A stretch of 64,000 bases of DNA. It comes from an uncultured Atopobium sp. GTDB taxonomy: Bacteria > Actinomycetota > Coriobacteriia > Coriobacteriales > Atopobiaceae. Position 1 is the first letter of the stretch, and each line of letters opens with the position of its first letter. The position numbers and the translations under genes are program-made. Under the pieces are notes generated by a model. The model was not told the DNA's origin and did not search any database. It was given only the letters and a program-made list of their open reading frames with translations. The stretch is from assembly GCA_947090525.1 (NCBI GenBank), contig CAMUON010000005.1:1-64000 (forward strand), in the 5' to 3' direction. Shown here piece by piece: positions 47,418 through 57,637 of the stretch.

Positions 47418-50400
47418 TTACTTCGTTTTTGTCTGCGTGACCTCGCGCGCATCTTCTTGTGCTGAGCGTTTGCGCTTTGCTGCAGCTTGTGCGCGCTTTT
47501 TATGCTTTGCTGTGGCAAATGCACCTGCAGCTGCGAGCAAGACGATTATGAGCGCGAGGAAGTTTGCGTGCTCAGAGAGCCACGAAGCCAGTTGATCAAA
47601 GAAACCGTGAGCGCTTGCTTCCTTCGCATCGTTGCTGTTTGTTCCTGAGCGTTTTGTGTCCGCGCTCCTGCTCGCGTTGGCATCTGCGCTTGCATCTCCG
47701 CTTGCGCTCTTGCCGGCATCGGTACCTGTGTCTGCGTTGTCTTGGCCGTTGGAGCCAGTGCCATTTGTACCTTCAGCTGATGCGCTTGTGGCCGTACTTG
47801 CTGCGTCTATATCACTTGTATCTTGTGCCTGGTGAGTGCGAGCAAAGTGACGTCCACGACGTCTGTGCGGCGTAGTCGTGTTGTCGTTGCTACTATCGTC
47901 ATGACCCGCACCATCGGTATCCGTACCATCTGACGTGCCGTCTGTAGTGTCGCCTGTCCCGCCTGTGTGTGAGTGGTTGGGATCTTCGCCGGGATTATGT
48001 GTGCCATCATGGTTGCCATCGTGATCTCCATTATGGTCATCACCATGATCACTATCGTGATCGCCATTGTGATCACCGCTTCCACCATCATCCGGGATAG
48101 GAAAACCGCTGCCGCCTCCGTCTGGGTGATCGTTATGGTCGTTATCGTGTGGATGCGGATTTGCGGGCTTTGGGATATCTATGGTGATCTTGCCGGTCCA
48201 CACCGAATGATCGGCGTATGTAATGGTCACCGGGATCTCTCGCGTTGTGCCTTCATCGTTTGCGCTTGCCGTGATCGATTGAAAACCACCCCAGTTAAAC
48301 ACAGGTTCGGTGCAATAAACCTGTTTCGGATTTATATCGTCTTGCGGGCCACTTGAGGAGTCGCCGCTCTCCTTATACCACACGTCAATGTCAACAGAAC
48401 CGTCAGTTACTACCGGGTAGTATCCACCCTCCTCTTTGGCCTTGCTTTTTTCGATTCTGTTAAAAGGAATCAGCTTTTTACATGCTGCCTCTAAGGCTTG
48501 TCTGTCCAGTGTTTTTCCCGCTTGTAGCGTGATGTTATCCGGATGATAGCTTTCTGCCATGGTCCGTACGTATACTGGAACGTCTATATTATCTAGAATG
48601 CCCGCCCGTTTACTAGGGTCGTTTTCGCCTGGTTTAAAGTAGACGATAGATACTGTTGCTCCCTGTATGCTGCCTCCAGGAAACGGATAGACCGTTACGC
48701 GCTCGCCTCCTTCGGCGCTTTCCGTACCTGCAAGCAGCTGGTAGTGTCCTTCTTTGGGGAAGTGTTCGATGTTTTTAATCGAAACGCGCTTCTTAATCTC
48801 ATCGATGCTTGGTAGCTTGCCGCCGAAGTCGATTGGTATAGGCGTTAGATTGTTAAGTTCTAGCTTGTAGCGGTATATCCTCATTTCCCCACTGAAACTA
48901 AATGTCTGGGATATAGGCGAAATATGAAGCAGGTGTATACCAGGTTGGCTTGCATAGAAGTTATCCTTTGCGTCGAAGCTAACGCGCGTGCTTCCCATGT
49001 AGGTATTCAGGGATTCGCTCGTGACGGTCTCGTTGTCCTGGGTGTATGCAATACCGCTATCACCTGCTTTAATGCCGTAGTCATCGAGCCTCACTCCATC
49101 TCTGTAATCAAAATCAAGCGTTTGCATATAAAACGTGTAAGAAAAATCCCGAGCTTGTCGCAAGCCGTCTGTAGCGTCTTCAACTTTTGCGGGCAGGTTA
49201 TCCCATATCGGTGAGATGTCACGAATATTATTGCAATCGCCTTTTATGGTGGTGAGCGTTTGTTTTTGTACCAGGGAAGCGAGGGGCGCTACGTCCTTTA
49301 CGCAGTTCGACTCTATATCTAGTTGCGCAAGCGCGTTATGGTCTTTCAGTGCCTCAAGTGAAGAAATTTTATTGTGATTGAGCGTGAGCGTTTTGAGCTT
49401 TGTGAGCTCTTGCAACGCGTCGATTTTCTCAATCTTATTGTTGCTTGCGTCCAGCGTCTCGAGTTGCTTCAGATTCTTCAGAGGATCGAGAGACTGTATA
49501 TTATTGTTTGAAATATTCAAATTGGTCAGATTAGTGAGACTAGACAGCGCGGAAATGTTGGAGAGTTCGTTTTCCGAAATATCAAGTGTTTTTAGCCTCG
49601 TGTGCGTGTTCAGGGGCGAGAGGTCATGTGTGCCCGTGTGGGCGAGATTAAGATCCTCGAGATCACCCATTTTGCTCAAAAACTTCGTATCGTTAAGTTT
49701 AATACCTGATAGGCTTAAGTGTTTAAGCTGTGTAAAACGCGCAAGCTCATTTGTGTCTGTTAGATGCACTTGCCCACTGCCTGGAGCAGTTGGCAAAGAG
49801 GTTGTTCCCAACTCTAAGCTCTCGAGCGTCTGAGGGAGGGCGGCAAGCAGCTTTTCTGGATGCTTGATATCACAGCCTCCTACGTTTAACCTCTTGAGCT
49901 GTGTAAATTGCTTAATAAGCGCAATACCTTCGTCGGAATCGAGCTGATTTGTGGAGGTTGCCGTGTACGTTTTGCCATACCCGTATCCATGCGTGGCTAA
50001 CTCTTCGAGCTTGCGGGCATCTTTTTGCGTGAGATTCCAGGCATTTAGTTTTTCCCAGCTATAATATGGGTCTTTGGTCACACACAAATAAACAAGGCGC
50101 TTAAGGTCGCCGTCTTTGATTTCGATGATGGCGTCGTCGTCGGAGGCACCCTCGCTTGAATTCGCTTTTGCTGTGCGTGCCTCTTGTTTTTCGGGGTTTT
50201 TCGCTTGTGGGGTATGGGGCGCTATCTCTTGTGCGGGGCCTGCTGTTTTAGCTGCAGCTTTTGCCGATTTTTGCGAATTTACAGTCGCCGCGCCCTGGCT
50301 AACCGACCCCCCCCCTATGGGATTTTGCGCGCCCGCACCTTGCGGCGCAGGTGCTTCGCTTTGCGCCCATGCAGTTTGAGCGCCCATAAGCGTTGCCGAT

Positions 50401-50492
50401 GCAAGGCCCGCTGCTAGTGCAGACCCCATCAGAGATCTTTTGATCAGGCGAGAGGAAGATGTTTTATGACTGTGAATGTGCCGCGCTGACAT
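47418..50492 (-). CDS. Secreted LRR surface protein with C-terminal membrane anchor
   Basis: 1024 residues. Signal peptide (about 20-45, ending TAWAQS). Leucine-rich repeats at about 195-430 of the internalin kind (LTNLTNLNISNNNIQSLDPL), then beta-rich domains, a His/Asp/Gly-rich segment at about 775-860 (DHNGDHDSDHGDDHNGDHDG) and a Ser/Thr/Ala-rich spacer. A membrane helix (NFLALIIVLLAAAGAFATA) and basic tail close the protein. No LPXTG is present. AAAGGA lies before the ATG at 50492. The Asp/His-rich segment may bind metal. It is convergent with rplI. Adhesion is a guess. Confidence 0.8.
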   Translation of the reverse strand: MSARHIHSHKTSSSRLIKRSLMGSALAAGLASATLMGAQTAWAQSEAPAPQGAGAQNPIGGGSVSQGAATVNSQKSAKAAAKTAGPAQEIAPHTPQAKNPEKQEARTAKANSSEGASDDDAIIEIKDGDLKRLVYLCVTKDPYYSWEKLNAWNLTQKDARKLEELATHGYGYGKTYTATSTNQLDSDEGIALIKQFTQLKRLNVGGCDIKHPEKLLAALPQTLESLELGTTSLPTAPGSGQVHLTDTNELARFTQLKHLSLSGIKLNDTKFLSKMGDLEDLNLAHTGTHDLSPLNTHTRLKTLDISENELSNISALSSLTNLTNLNISNNNIQSLDPLKNLKQLETLDASNNKIEKIDALQELTKLKTLTLNHNKISSLEALKDHNALAQLDIESNCVKDVAPLASLVQKQTLTTIKGDCNNIRDISPIWDNLPAKVEDATDGLRQARDFSYTFYMQTLDFDYRDGVRLDDYGIKAGDSGIAYTQDNETVTSESLNTYMGSTRVSFDAKDNFYASQPGIHLLHISPISQTFSFSGEMRIYRYKLELNNLTPIPIDFGGKLPSIDEIKKRVSIKNIEHFPKEGHYQLLAGTESAEGGERVTVYPFPGGSIQGATVSIVYFKPGENDPSKRAGILDNIDVPVYVRTMAESYHPDNITLQAGKTLDRQALEAACKKLIPFNRIEKSKAKEEGGYYPVVTDGSVDIDVWYKESGDSSSGPQDDINPKQVYCTEPVFNWGGFQSITASANDEGTTREIPVTITYADHSVWTGKITIDIPKPANPHPHDNDHNDHPDGGGSGFPIPDDGGSGDHNGDHDSDHGDDHNGDHDGNHDGTHNPGEDPNHSHTGGTGDTTDGTSDGTDTDGAGHDDSSNDNTTTPHRRRGRHFARTHQAQDTSDIDAASTATSASAEGTNGTGSNGQDNADTGTDAGKSASGDASADANASRSADTKRSGTNSNDAKEASAHGFFDQLASWLSEHANFLALIIVLLAAAGAFATAKHKKRAQAAAKRKRSAQEDAREVTQTKTK

Positions 50493-51184
50493 AGCTGATC
50501 CTTTGCTGAAATGTTTGCTTAAGTATGCTGTATATTACTCTTTTTTCTGCATGTAGAAAAGCCTGCGCTTGCATCTTTGCAGCAGCTCACACATTGCATA
50601 CAGTGCGCGGCTTGGTGTTCGTGTTAGTGTCCGTGTCGACACACGTTTCCGCTTGGCCCGTCACTTTTGTCAAATGCTCCCGCACGCCTCACTCACGCGT
50701 TTCACCCGGGCCTGCATGTACGCGTTACCTATTTCAAGCGCTCACGCGCGCCCTACCATAGATATCAAGTTTTCATCAATTCAAAACACAGTCTCTTCCT
50801 CGTGCTATTCATTCGTAGAAATCGAGTCCTGGTAAATGTACAAAAGCAATACATAAAAACGCATACACAATGATAAAAACCAGCATAAACGCTGCAAAGA
50901 ATGAATAAACCAGCTCAGTTGATGTATTTTATCGAGGAGGGTTCACAATTCCTACATATCCTGTCATCCGCGTCCAGCTCGTTTTTCCTGTCGACAAAAA
51001 TGTTGAAAATGTTAACAACTTACAAAAAGCAATGACAGACGAAGCCTTGAATTAACAATCCAATGTTTATAAATACGCATCTCTTCACAACACAAAAAGT
51101 AAAGACTCATCCGAGAAAAAAGCGCCCTTCTTTAGAGTAGACTTAGAAGCGATACCCACCCACATAGTTCACAAAGAGGTTCGA
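50493..51184. other. Divergent intergenic region between the LRR gene and dnaB
   Basis: About 690 bases without a convincing gene. The part near 50840-51080 is AT-rich (AATGTTGAAAATGTTAACAAC type) and should carry the dnaB promoter. No TTATCCACA-type DnaA boxes or known RNA fold were seen. Several frames of 60-90 codons here lack start context. Confidence 0.45.
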
Positions 51185-52690
51185 ATGTCCGAGCACACCC
51201 CGGCATCTATCCAACAAAACAACTATTCCGCGCCCCCTTCGTTTCCGATCAACCACAGCTCGGCAGCCGCACACTTTGTGCCGGGATCTTCGTCAACTTT
51301 CGCATCCAGCTCTGCAAAAACCTTCGCAACAGACCCCGCATCTGACCCCACAACGACCATGCCTCAAGACACGGAAGCTGAGAAATCTCTGCTCTCTGCC
51401 ATGCTCATCTCGGAAGACGTGCTGCAAGAATGCCTCATGCGTCTGAGCGTAAACGATTTTTATCTCACGACGCATCAGATCATCTTCCAGGCGATCGCAG
51501 ATCTTTCGGACAAAGGCCACAAGGTTGACCCAATCACTGTTGCCGACTGGCTCAAAAGTACCAAGGAGCTCGAAAAAATTGGTGGCGCTTCGATGCTGCT
51601 TGATCTATGCGACAACTCCTTTTCGCTGACTTCGTGGGAACATCACATCGAGATTCTCAAGCGCAACGCCATGCTGCGCTCCATCATTTACGCGTCGACC
51701 AACATCCAAAAGCTCGCATTCAACGCGCCCGAAGACACGAAAGAGGTCGTCGATTCGGCAGAAAACATGCTGCTCGACGTCACAAACAAAGAAGTGGAAA
51801 ACAAATTTTCCTCACTTTCCGACATCATGGAAGATTTGTATAACGATCTCTCGGATATGCAGGAAAATGGAAAACCACAGGGCGTGTATACCGACTATCC
51901 CACCATCGATAAGTGGCTGCAAGGTTTGCGGCCGGGACAAATGGTGGTTGTGGGCGCGCGTCCTGGTGTGGGTAAAACATCCTTCGCGCTCAACTTGGCT
52001 GTAAATATGGCAAATCAAGGTGCTTCGGTTGCGTTTTTCTCGCTCGAGATGAGCAAAATCGAAATCGCCCAGCGCCTTCTTTCCGCCCAAGCAAAGATTG
52101 ATCTCCAGGTCATTCGCGGGGGCACCATCAAGCCCAATCAGTGGTCGCAGATCATGGCCGCGACGAGCGATCTTTCCAAGCTCGATATCATGATCGACGA
52201 CACTCCGGGCACGACGGTCACGGAGATTCGCGCGAAGGCGCGCCGCATTCTCAACAATAAGGAAACCGGTGTTGTAGTCATAGACTACCTGCAGCTTCTC
52301 TCGCCGCCACAAGGGCGTTTTCGTGCTGATTCGCGCGCGACCGAGGTTTCGGAGATGAGTCGCGGTATCAAAATCATGGCAAAAAATCTAAATGTTCCCG
52401 TGGTTGCGCTCTCCCAGCTCAATCGTCAGGTAACGGGCCGTCGCGATCAGCGCCCGCAGCTTTCCGACCTGCGTGAATCGGGCTCCATTGAGCAAGATGC
52501 AGACATCGTTATGCTGCTCGACCGCTCGATGACAGACGAAGAAGCCGAGCGTCAGGATCGCCCGGAGCGCGGCGAAACCAACCTCATTATCGCAAAGAAC
52601 CGCTCGGGTCCTTTGGGCGTGGTGTCGCTTCGTTTCTTGCCGGGCACGACGAAATTCCTGGAAGTCGATCGTATACACGACGACGAGTAG
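51185..52690 (+). CDS. dnaB: Replicative DNA helicase
   Basis: 501 residues. The N-terminal domain begins near residue 60 (PQDTEAEKSLLSAMLISEDV); the first 55 residues are a Ser/Ala-rich extension longer than in E. coli. The RecA-like core has Walker A GARPGVGKTSFALNLA near residue 258 and VVVIDYLQLL near 365, with the DLRESGSIEQDADIVMLLDR stretch. The ring helicase unwinds DNA at forks and is the partner expected for loaders such as the ICE's DnaC protein. AAGAGG precedes ATG 51185. Confidence 0.96.
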   Translation: MSEHTPASIQQNNYSAPPSFPINHSSAAAHFVPGSSSTFASSSAKTFATDPASDPTTTMPQDTEAEKSLLSAMLISEDVLQECLMRLSVNDFYLTTHQIIFQAIADLSDKGHKVDPITVADWLKSTKELEKIGGASMLLDLCDNSFSLTSWEHHIEILKRNAMLRSIIYASTNIQKLAFNAPEDTKEVVDSAENMLLDVTNKEVENKFSSLSDIMEDLYNDLSDMQENGKPQGVYTDYPTIDKWLQGLRPGQMVVVGARPGVGKTSFALNLAVNMANQGASVAFFSLEMSKIEIAQRLLSAQAKIDLQVIRGGTIKPNQWSQIMAATSDLSKLDIMIDDTPGTTVTEIRAKARRILNNKETGVVVIDYLQLLSPPQGRFRADSRATEVSEMSRGIKIMAKNLNVPVVALSQLNRQVTGRRDQRPQLSDLRESGSIEQDADIVMLLDRSMTDEEAERQDRPERGETNLIIAKNRSGPLGVVSLRFLPGTTKFLEVDRIHDDE

Positions 52691-52948
52691 GCGCTTGTAA
52701 GCGTGGTCGTGCACGGGGGTCTGCGCGCACTTGTGCGTCTGGCCATGCCGAAGTCCGCGCCTGTGTCCGCGCTTGTGCGCATGCTTGTGCCCGCACCCGC
52801 ACGCGCGCCTGCACCGAAGATCACACCACAGTCCGCGCCCACTTCAGCTCTCATTTGTTTTCTCCGTAGACTTAGCAAAAACACGTCTTCACCTAGGCGA
52901 AAACGTGCAATACTTAAACAGTTATATTGCAGATAAAAGGGGGATCCT

Positions 52949-54229
52949 ATGCCCGCTACAGTTCTTGTTGGTGCCCAATGGGGCGACGAAGGCAAAGGTA
53001 AGATAACCGATCTCGTTGCAGGCGATTTTGACATCGTGTGCCGCTATTCTGGAGGCGCAAACGCCGGACATACCGTGTGTGTGGGCGACAAAAAACTTGC
53101 CCTTCACCAAATTCCTTCGGGCATAATGTATCCAACAGCCTACTCCGTGATTGGAAACGGCTGCATCGTAGATCCCAAGATCGTTCTCGAAGAGATTGAT
53201 ACCCTTGAAGGCGAGGGCGTATCCTGCCAAAACCTGCGCATTTCGGGTAACGCCCACCTTGTGATGCCGTATCACAAAGATCTCGACGGCGCGCGTGAGC
53301 AGGCACTTGGCAAAAATCTCATCGGCACCACCAAAAAAGGCGTAGGCCCCACGTACATGGACAAGATGTGCCGCATCGGTCTTCGCGTGCAGGATTTGCT
53401 CGATGAGAGCGTGTTCAAGTCGAAGCTTGCCGCTACGCTTGAAACCATAAATCCCCTGCTTGAGAAGGTATACGGACTTCCTACCTACAATCTTGATGAG
53501 CTTGCGCACACCTATCTTGAGTACGCAAAGCGCCTCAAGCCCTACATCATCGAGTCCGCGCTCTTTTTGCACCAGGAGCTTGATGCGCAGAAAAAGATCC
53601 TCTTCGAAGGCGCGCAGGCGACCATGCTCGATATTGATCACGGTACTTACCCCTTTGTAACCTCGTCGAACTGCACGGCAGGAGGCGCTGTTACCGGATC
53701 TGGCGTCGCGCCCACTGCGATTACACGCATCATCGGCGTTGCGAAAGCCTATCTCACGCGCGTGGGATCGGGTCCTTTCCCCACAGAATTGCTGGACGAC
53801 GAGGGTGAAAAGCTCCGCGTCGAAGGCAAAGAATACGGTGTCACAACGGGTCGTGCGCGTCGTTGTGGCTGGTACGACGCTCCTATCGTGAAATATTCTG
53901 CGCGCATAAACGGCCTTACCGATCTCGCAATCACAAAGCTCGACGTCCTTAGCTGCATGGATGAGATTCGCGTATGCGTGGCGTACGATTGCGATGGCGT
54001 GCGCTACACAAGCGTGCCTGAGTTTGAGTCGCGCTTCCGTGTGGCAAAGCCTATATTCGAAACCGTCCCCGGCTGGAAATGCGACATTACCAAGGTGCGT
54101 ACATTTGAGGACCTGCCGCAGGAGGCAAAAGACTATATTCACCTCCTCGAAGACCTTGCAGGCGTGCGGGTATCGATCGTAACCGTCGGTCCTGACCGCG
54201 AACAAACGATCAATCGTTTCTGGAATTAG
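52949..54229 (+). CDS. purA: Adenylosuccinate synthetase
   Basis: 426 residues, full length. GAQWGDEGKGKITDLVAGD with the GTP-binding loop, the VGDKKLALHQIPSG region and SGVAPTAITRIIGV are typical. It joins IMP and aspartate using GTP to form adenylosuccinate, the first step from IMP to AMP. AAAGGGGG before ATG 52949. No purine-type riboswitch was seen in the 258 bases upstream. Confidence 0.97.
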   Translation: MPATVLVGAQWGDEGKGKITDLVAGDFDIVCRYSGGANAGHTVCVGDKKLALHQIPSGIMYPTAYSVIGNGCIVDPKIVLEEIDTLEGEGVSCQNLRISGNAHLVMPYHKDLDGAREQALGKNLIGTTKKGVGPTYMDKMCRIGLRVQDLLDESVFKSKLAATLETINPLLEKVYGLPTYNLDELAHTYLEYAKRLKPYIIESALFLHQELDAQKKILFEGAQATMLDIDHGTYPFVTSSNCTAGGAVTGSGVAPTAITRIIGVAKAYLTRVGSGPFPTELLDDEGEKLRVEGKEYGVTTGRARRCGWYDAPIVKYSARINGLTDLAITKLDVLSCMDEIRVCVAYDCDGVRYTSVPEFESRFRVAKPIFETVPGWKCDITKVRTFEDLPQEAKDYIHLLEDLAGVRVSIVTVGPDREQTINRFWN

Positions 54230-54403
54230 CGTTTGCTACGCAGGCGCGGCTGTGCGCCTGCGCTGCTAGGCATGTATGTGGGCGGTCTGGCGCCCGCGCT
54301 GCTAGGCGCACATCCGTGCTATTGTGCGCAGGTGCGCTACAGGCGCTATCGATGTGCAATGTTTTCGTGCAATGTTTTCGTGCTTCGCGTTAAGGGGTGA
54401 ATT

Positions 54404-55369
54404 ATGCCGTATACAGCGCAAACACCAAAAATGGAATCATTCGCTCTCGTTTGTGACAGTTCGTGCGATATTGATTGTCACGTGCTAGCTGCAGACGACG
54501 TATATTTCATGCCTTTTTATATACAAAACGCTGCGTATAAGCGCAAGGAATGTCGCGAAATTTCGAGTCAGGAATTTTATGCCGAGTACACGACTACGCG
54601 CTCTCGTTTTGTTCCTCTCGCGCCGACTACCGAAGACTATCTCACACTTTTTGAGGATCTGCAGGATAAGGGCTATACGGAAGTCTTGAGCCTTCACCCC
54701 ACAAAAGCAATTGCCAATTCTTACGATGCTGCGCTCGAGGCGGCGAAGCGCGTGGCAAATATCAAGGTTTGTGTGCTCGAGACTAAGTGTATTTCTGCTG
54801 GTCTTGCGCTTGTGCTTGCTGCTGCGCTGAAATATCGCACGCTCGCACACACGCTCGACGAAACAGCCGCCTATGCCGCAAATGTCGCAAATAGCGTGCG
54901 TTTTATGCTGATTTTGCCGCCACAGCGCACCTCTATTGCGCAAACTTCTCGAGCGCTGCTTCCAAGTGTTGTGAACGAGGCTAAGCGCTTGCACGCGCGT
55001 GCGCTTCGCATGCGCCGTGTTATTTCGCTTGAGCGCGATGGAGTCCCACGCGAACTCTATCGAAGCGCTGACCTGCGGCTTCTTGCAGGAAGAATTGTGC
55101 GTACCATGAGTCTTTTTTCGCAAAAAGAGGGCTCGCTCACCTATCTTGAGCTGAGCGCTGGTGTCCCTAAATTTCTCTCCGGCATAGAAAAACCGCTCGA
55201 TACGAATGAGTTTGAGTCGCGTCTTGCGGGAAGTCTAAACGCAAACCCCTCAAATACCACGCGTTTTGGCATTGGCGCTGTGGGGGTGGCCTTTGTGCCA
55301 AGCGAATATGTGTCTGCAGACTTCGTACATGCGATGCTTGCCGAAGAAGATGTGAGCGCCTATATTTAG
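54404..55369 (+). CDS. DegV-family fatty-acid-binding protein
   Basis: 321 residues. FALVCDSSCDIDCHVLA at the start, SLHPTKAIANSYDAALEAA and KCISAGLALVLAAALKY correspond to the conserved elements of DegV domains, which bind a fatty acid and in some bacteria feed FakA kinase. The usual TSQPS motif is altered here to SRFVPLAPT. No fakA gene in the window. AAGGGG before ATG 54404. Confidence 0.82.
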   Translation: MPYTAQTPKMESFALVCDSSCDIDCHVLAADDVYFMPFYIQNAAYKRKECREISSQEFYAEYTTTRSRFVPLAPTTEDYLTLFEDLQDKGYTEVLSLHPTKAIANSYDAALEAAKRVANIKVCVLETKCISAGLALVLAAALKYRTLAHTLDETAAYAANVANSVRFMLILPPQRTSIAQTSRALLPSVVNEAKRLHARALRMRRVISLERDGVPRELYRSADLRLLAGRIVRTMSLFSQKEGSLTYLELSAGVPKFLSGIEKPLDTNEFESRLAGSLNANPSNTTRFGIGAVGVAFVPSEYVSADFVHAMLAEEDVSAYI

Positions 55370-55527
55370 CAGCGATGTGCCGGTCGAACACACGCGCGGC
55401 CGCGTTTGTGTGGGGGCTCCTATTTTTTCCGCGAATGCATTATTTTCCCTCGTCCTACTCTCAACATGGTTTAGCATGTAGATAACATGTTTTGTATGCG
55501 TACGTACTGAATTTTGTGGAGGAAACG

Positions 55528-56331
55528 TTGTCGACGTCTCAATCTCACGCTCATACGGAGCGCTCACGGCGCTCATCGTGCCCGGAGAGTCCGCACCGCT
55601 CGAAGGCATCTGCGAATGTAGCGGCTTCTGCGGCCTCAGCGCCTGAGCCTGCGAAGGCAGCACCGCTTGCGCCTGCGCCCACGGTTACATCGGCGTCTGC
55701 ACCAGCGCCCGCGACCTCACCCGCGTATGGCGGGCTCAATCGCCTGCGCCCGCAAGATAAAGACCTCATCGAGCTCCCTCTTGCAGAGGATGAGCTGTTC
55801 AGAGGCCTTATTTTTGCGATAAATCGCATGCAGGTGCGCCTGCCTTCTAAGCGTGTAGAGGGGCGAGACATTCTTCGTCACCCCGGAGCGGTTGCTATCG
55901 TTGCGCTTACCGACGACGGCAACATCGTGCTTGTGCGTCAGTGGCGCGCAGCCCTTGGCCGTATTACGCTTGAAATTCCCGCAGGCAAGCTTGAGCCAGG
56001 TGAAGACGCTGCCGCCTGTGCACGGCGCGAATTGCGCGAGGAAGCAGGCGTTATCCCGCAAAAACTTGAGCACCTCACCTCAATCGCGCCTGCTCCCGGC
56101 TATTCCGATGAGCTTATTCATCTGTTTATGGCGACGCAGCTTAGCTTCAAGGATCCCGATCCTGATGAGGATGAGTTTATTCATGTGGAGCTGGTGCCGC
56201 TCTCGCGGCTTATCGATGATGTGCTCGACGGTCGTATCGAAGATGCAAAAACAATTATTGGCGCTTTGATCTGCGATGCTGTGTCGCACAGGCTTTCGCC
56301 TACAGCGCCTACTCAGGAGAAAGAACAGTAA
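55528..56331 (+). CDS. NUDIX hydrolase, ADP-ribose pyrophosphatase-like
   Basis: 267 residues. After an Ala/Pro-rich extension of about 70 residues a NUDIX domain follows (LVRQWRAALGRITLEIPAGK, then PGEDAAACARRELREEAG, the Nudix box GX5EX7REUXEEXGU). The upstream IPAGKLE and the Tyr-Ser-Asp after it match ADP-ribose pyrophosphatases. TTG 55528 is selected since GGAGGAAACG ends right before it; a TTG at 55492 has no such site. The Ala/Pro extension is unusual and may be disordered. Confidence 0.85.
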   Translation: MSTSQSHAHTERSRRSSCPESPHRSKASANVAASAASAPEPAKAAPLAPAPTVTSASAPAPATSPAYGGLNRLRPQDKDLIELPLAEDELFRGLIFAINRMQVRLPSKRVEGRDILRHPGAVAIVALTDDGNIVLVRQWRAALGRITLEIPAGKLEPGEDAAACARRELREEAGVIPQKLEHLTSIAPAPGYSDELIHLFMATQLSFKDPDPDEDEFIHVELVPLSRLIDDVLDGRIEDAKTIIGALICDAVSHRLSPTAPTQEKEQ

Positions 56332-56435
56332 GAACAGAAAGAACAAGGCTTGTGCCCGCGTCCGTGCTCGCACGATCAGGCGCGCCTACGTCCGGACCCG
56401 CGGCGCCTTCCTTGTTTAGATCGTAGGATGTTTTG

Positions 56436-57545
56436 ATGGCTAAAAAAAGAGAGATAGCACGTATTCAGCGTTTTGCCCTCGACTCTACGTCGGCCGAAGG
56501 TCTGTTTGCAACGGTCGATGAAACAGGGCATACAAATGCAGAAACGGCAAAAAAGCAACGCGCCCGCCGTCGTAAATTCGGAAGCGCGGTTGCGGTAGAT
56601 CCGCTCTCTCTCCAAGACCCATCCGGCTCAAATGTTGAAAAAATTATTACCATTACCGCTGTTTCCTTCGTGGCACTGTTCTTCGTGCTTGTCGTGGCGA
56701 CGCAAGTGGCAACCGCGCTTATCCGCCGCACGAGTACGGCAAATCTGGCTACGGAAGTGTCGGTGAAGGCGGTTGGCTCTGCGATGAGCGGAGGTGTGGA
56801 ATGGGGTAACGGCTTTACGCAGTTCCCGGAGCGTTTTTCCGTCCAAGAAGCCGATGAAAACACACATCGTATCGAGGTTACCGTAACCGATACGACTTCG
56901 CGCGACTTGTTGGAAGTGTTTGCGGGATCGCAAATCCAAGCGGCTGCGTTAGCGGTAAACGCCCTGCTCAACCCCAATATCAATACGGTTATCTACCACG
57001 TTCAAGTGCACTACGACGAAAACGGCAAGCTTTCACATTCAAATCTCTTCGGCATTTTGCCTCCGCAAGGTGTGCAAAAAACGCTCATGACCTTTGTATG
57101 GACAAAGACGACGACAAAAAATGGCGTGCGCTTCCACTGCACCATAACGGGTGTAGACAAGGAGACGGCCGATAAATTGCGCACGAATATTACCTCGTCC
57201 TTTACGCCCAGCAGCCTGATTGGTCAGGTGCTTGGCACCAAAGACGATGGTGATGTGGCAGATGAGAAGCAAAACACTCAAGAATCAGACAAGCAAGGTG
57301 CACAAAACGCGCAAAACGGTGCACAAAACGCGCCGAATGCAACATCTTCTACTCCTGATAACAAAGACACTTCTGCGCCATCGCAAGACAGCTCAAATGC
57401 CCAGGATCAGTCGCAAGGTAGTGCAAACAAAGAATCCTCGTCGCAGGATACGGCAGCACAAGGTAGCGGCGGGGAGAATGGAGATGCTGGGTCTCAGGCA
57501 CGTTCAGGCGCTGTGATTGCAGAAGACAGATCAAATTCTGTGTAA
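56436..57545 (+). CDS. Membrane-anchored protein with disordered Asn/Gln/Ser-rich tail
   Basis: 369 residues. Charged N terminus of about 65 residues, a membrane helix (IITITAVSFVALFFVLVVAT, near 69-90), then an outside domain (about 95-260) with ATEVSVKAVGSAMSGGVEW and TVTDTTSRDLLEVFAGSQIQ. The last 100 residues are Gln/Asn/Ser/Asp-rich and probably disordered. No family recognised. AGGATG precedes ATG 56436. It follows the NUDIX gene by 104 bases. Confidence 0.6.
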   Translation: MAKKREIARIQRFALDSTSAEGLFATVDETGHTNAETAKKQRARRRKFGSAVAVDPLSLQDPSGSNVEKIITITAVSFVALFFVLVVATQVATALIRRTSTANLATEVSVKAVGSAMSGGVEWGNGFTQFPERFSVQEADENTHRIEVTVTDTTSRDLLEVFAGSQIQAAALAVNALLNPNINTVIYHVQVHYDENGKLSHSNLFGILPPQGVQKTLMTFVWTKTTTKNGVRFHCTITGVDKETADKLRTNITSSFTPSSLIGQVLGTKDDGDVADEKQNTQESDKQGAQNAQNGAQNAPNATSSTPDNKDTSAPSQDSSNAQDQSQGSANKESSSQDTAAQGSGGENGDAGSQARSGAVIAEDRSNSV

Positions 57546-57637
57546 AGCTCGCAGGTACGCATAAGCACGTGCAAGTACGCGCTACTTAATCGCCGCGCGG
57601 CCAACTCTCACGCCATCATCGGCACCCATCGCAGTTC

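Noticed and set aside
50493..51184. Chromosomal replication origin next to dnaB
   Set aside because: No cluster of DnaA boxes and no dnaA/dnaN; AT-richness alone is not enough.
52922..54205. 427-codon reading frame opposite purA
   Set aside because: Lies entirely opposite a certain purA gene with typical coding bias; no start signal on the minus strand.
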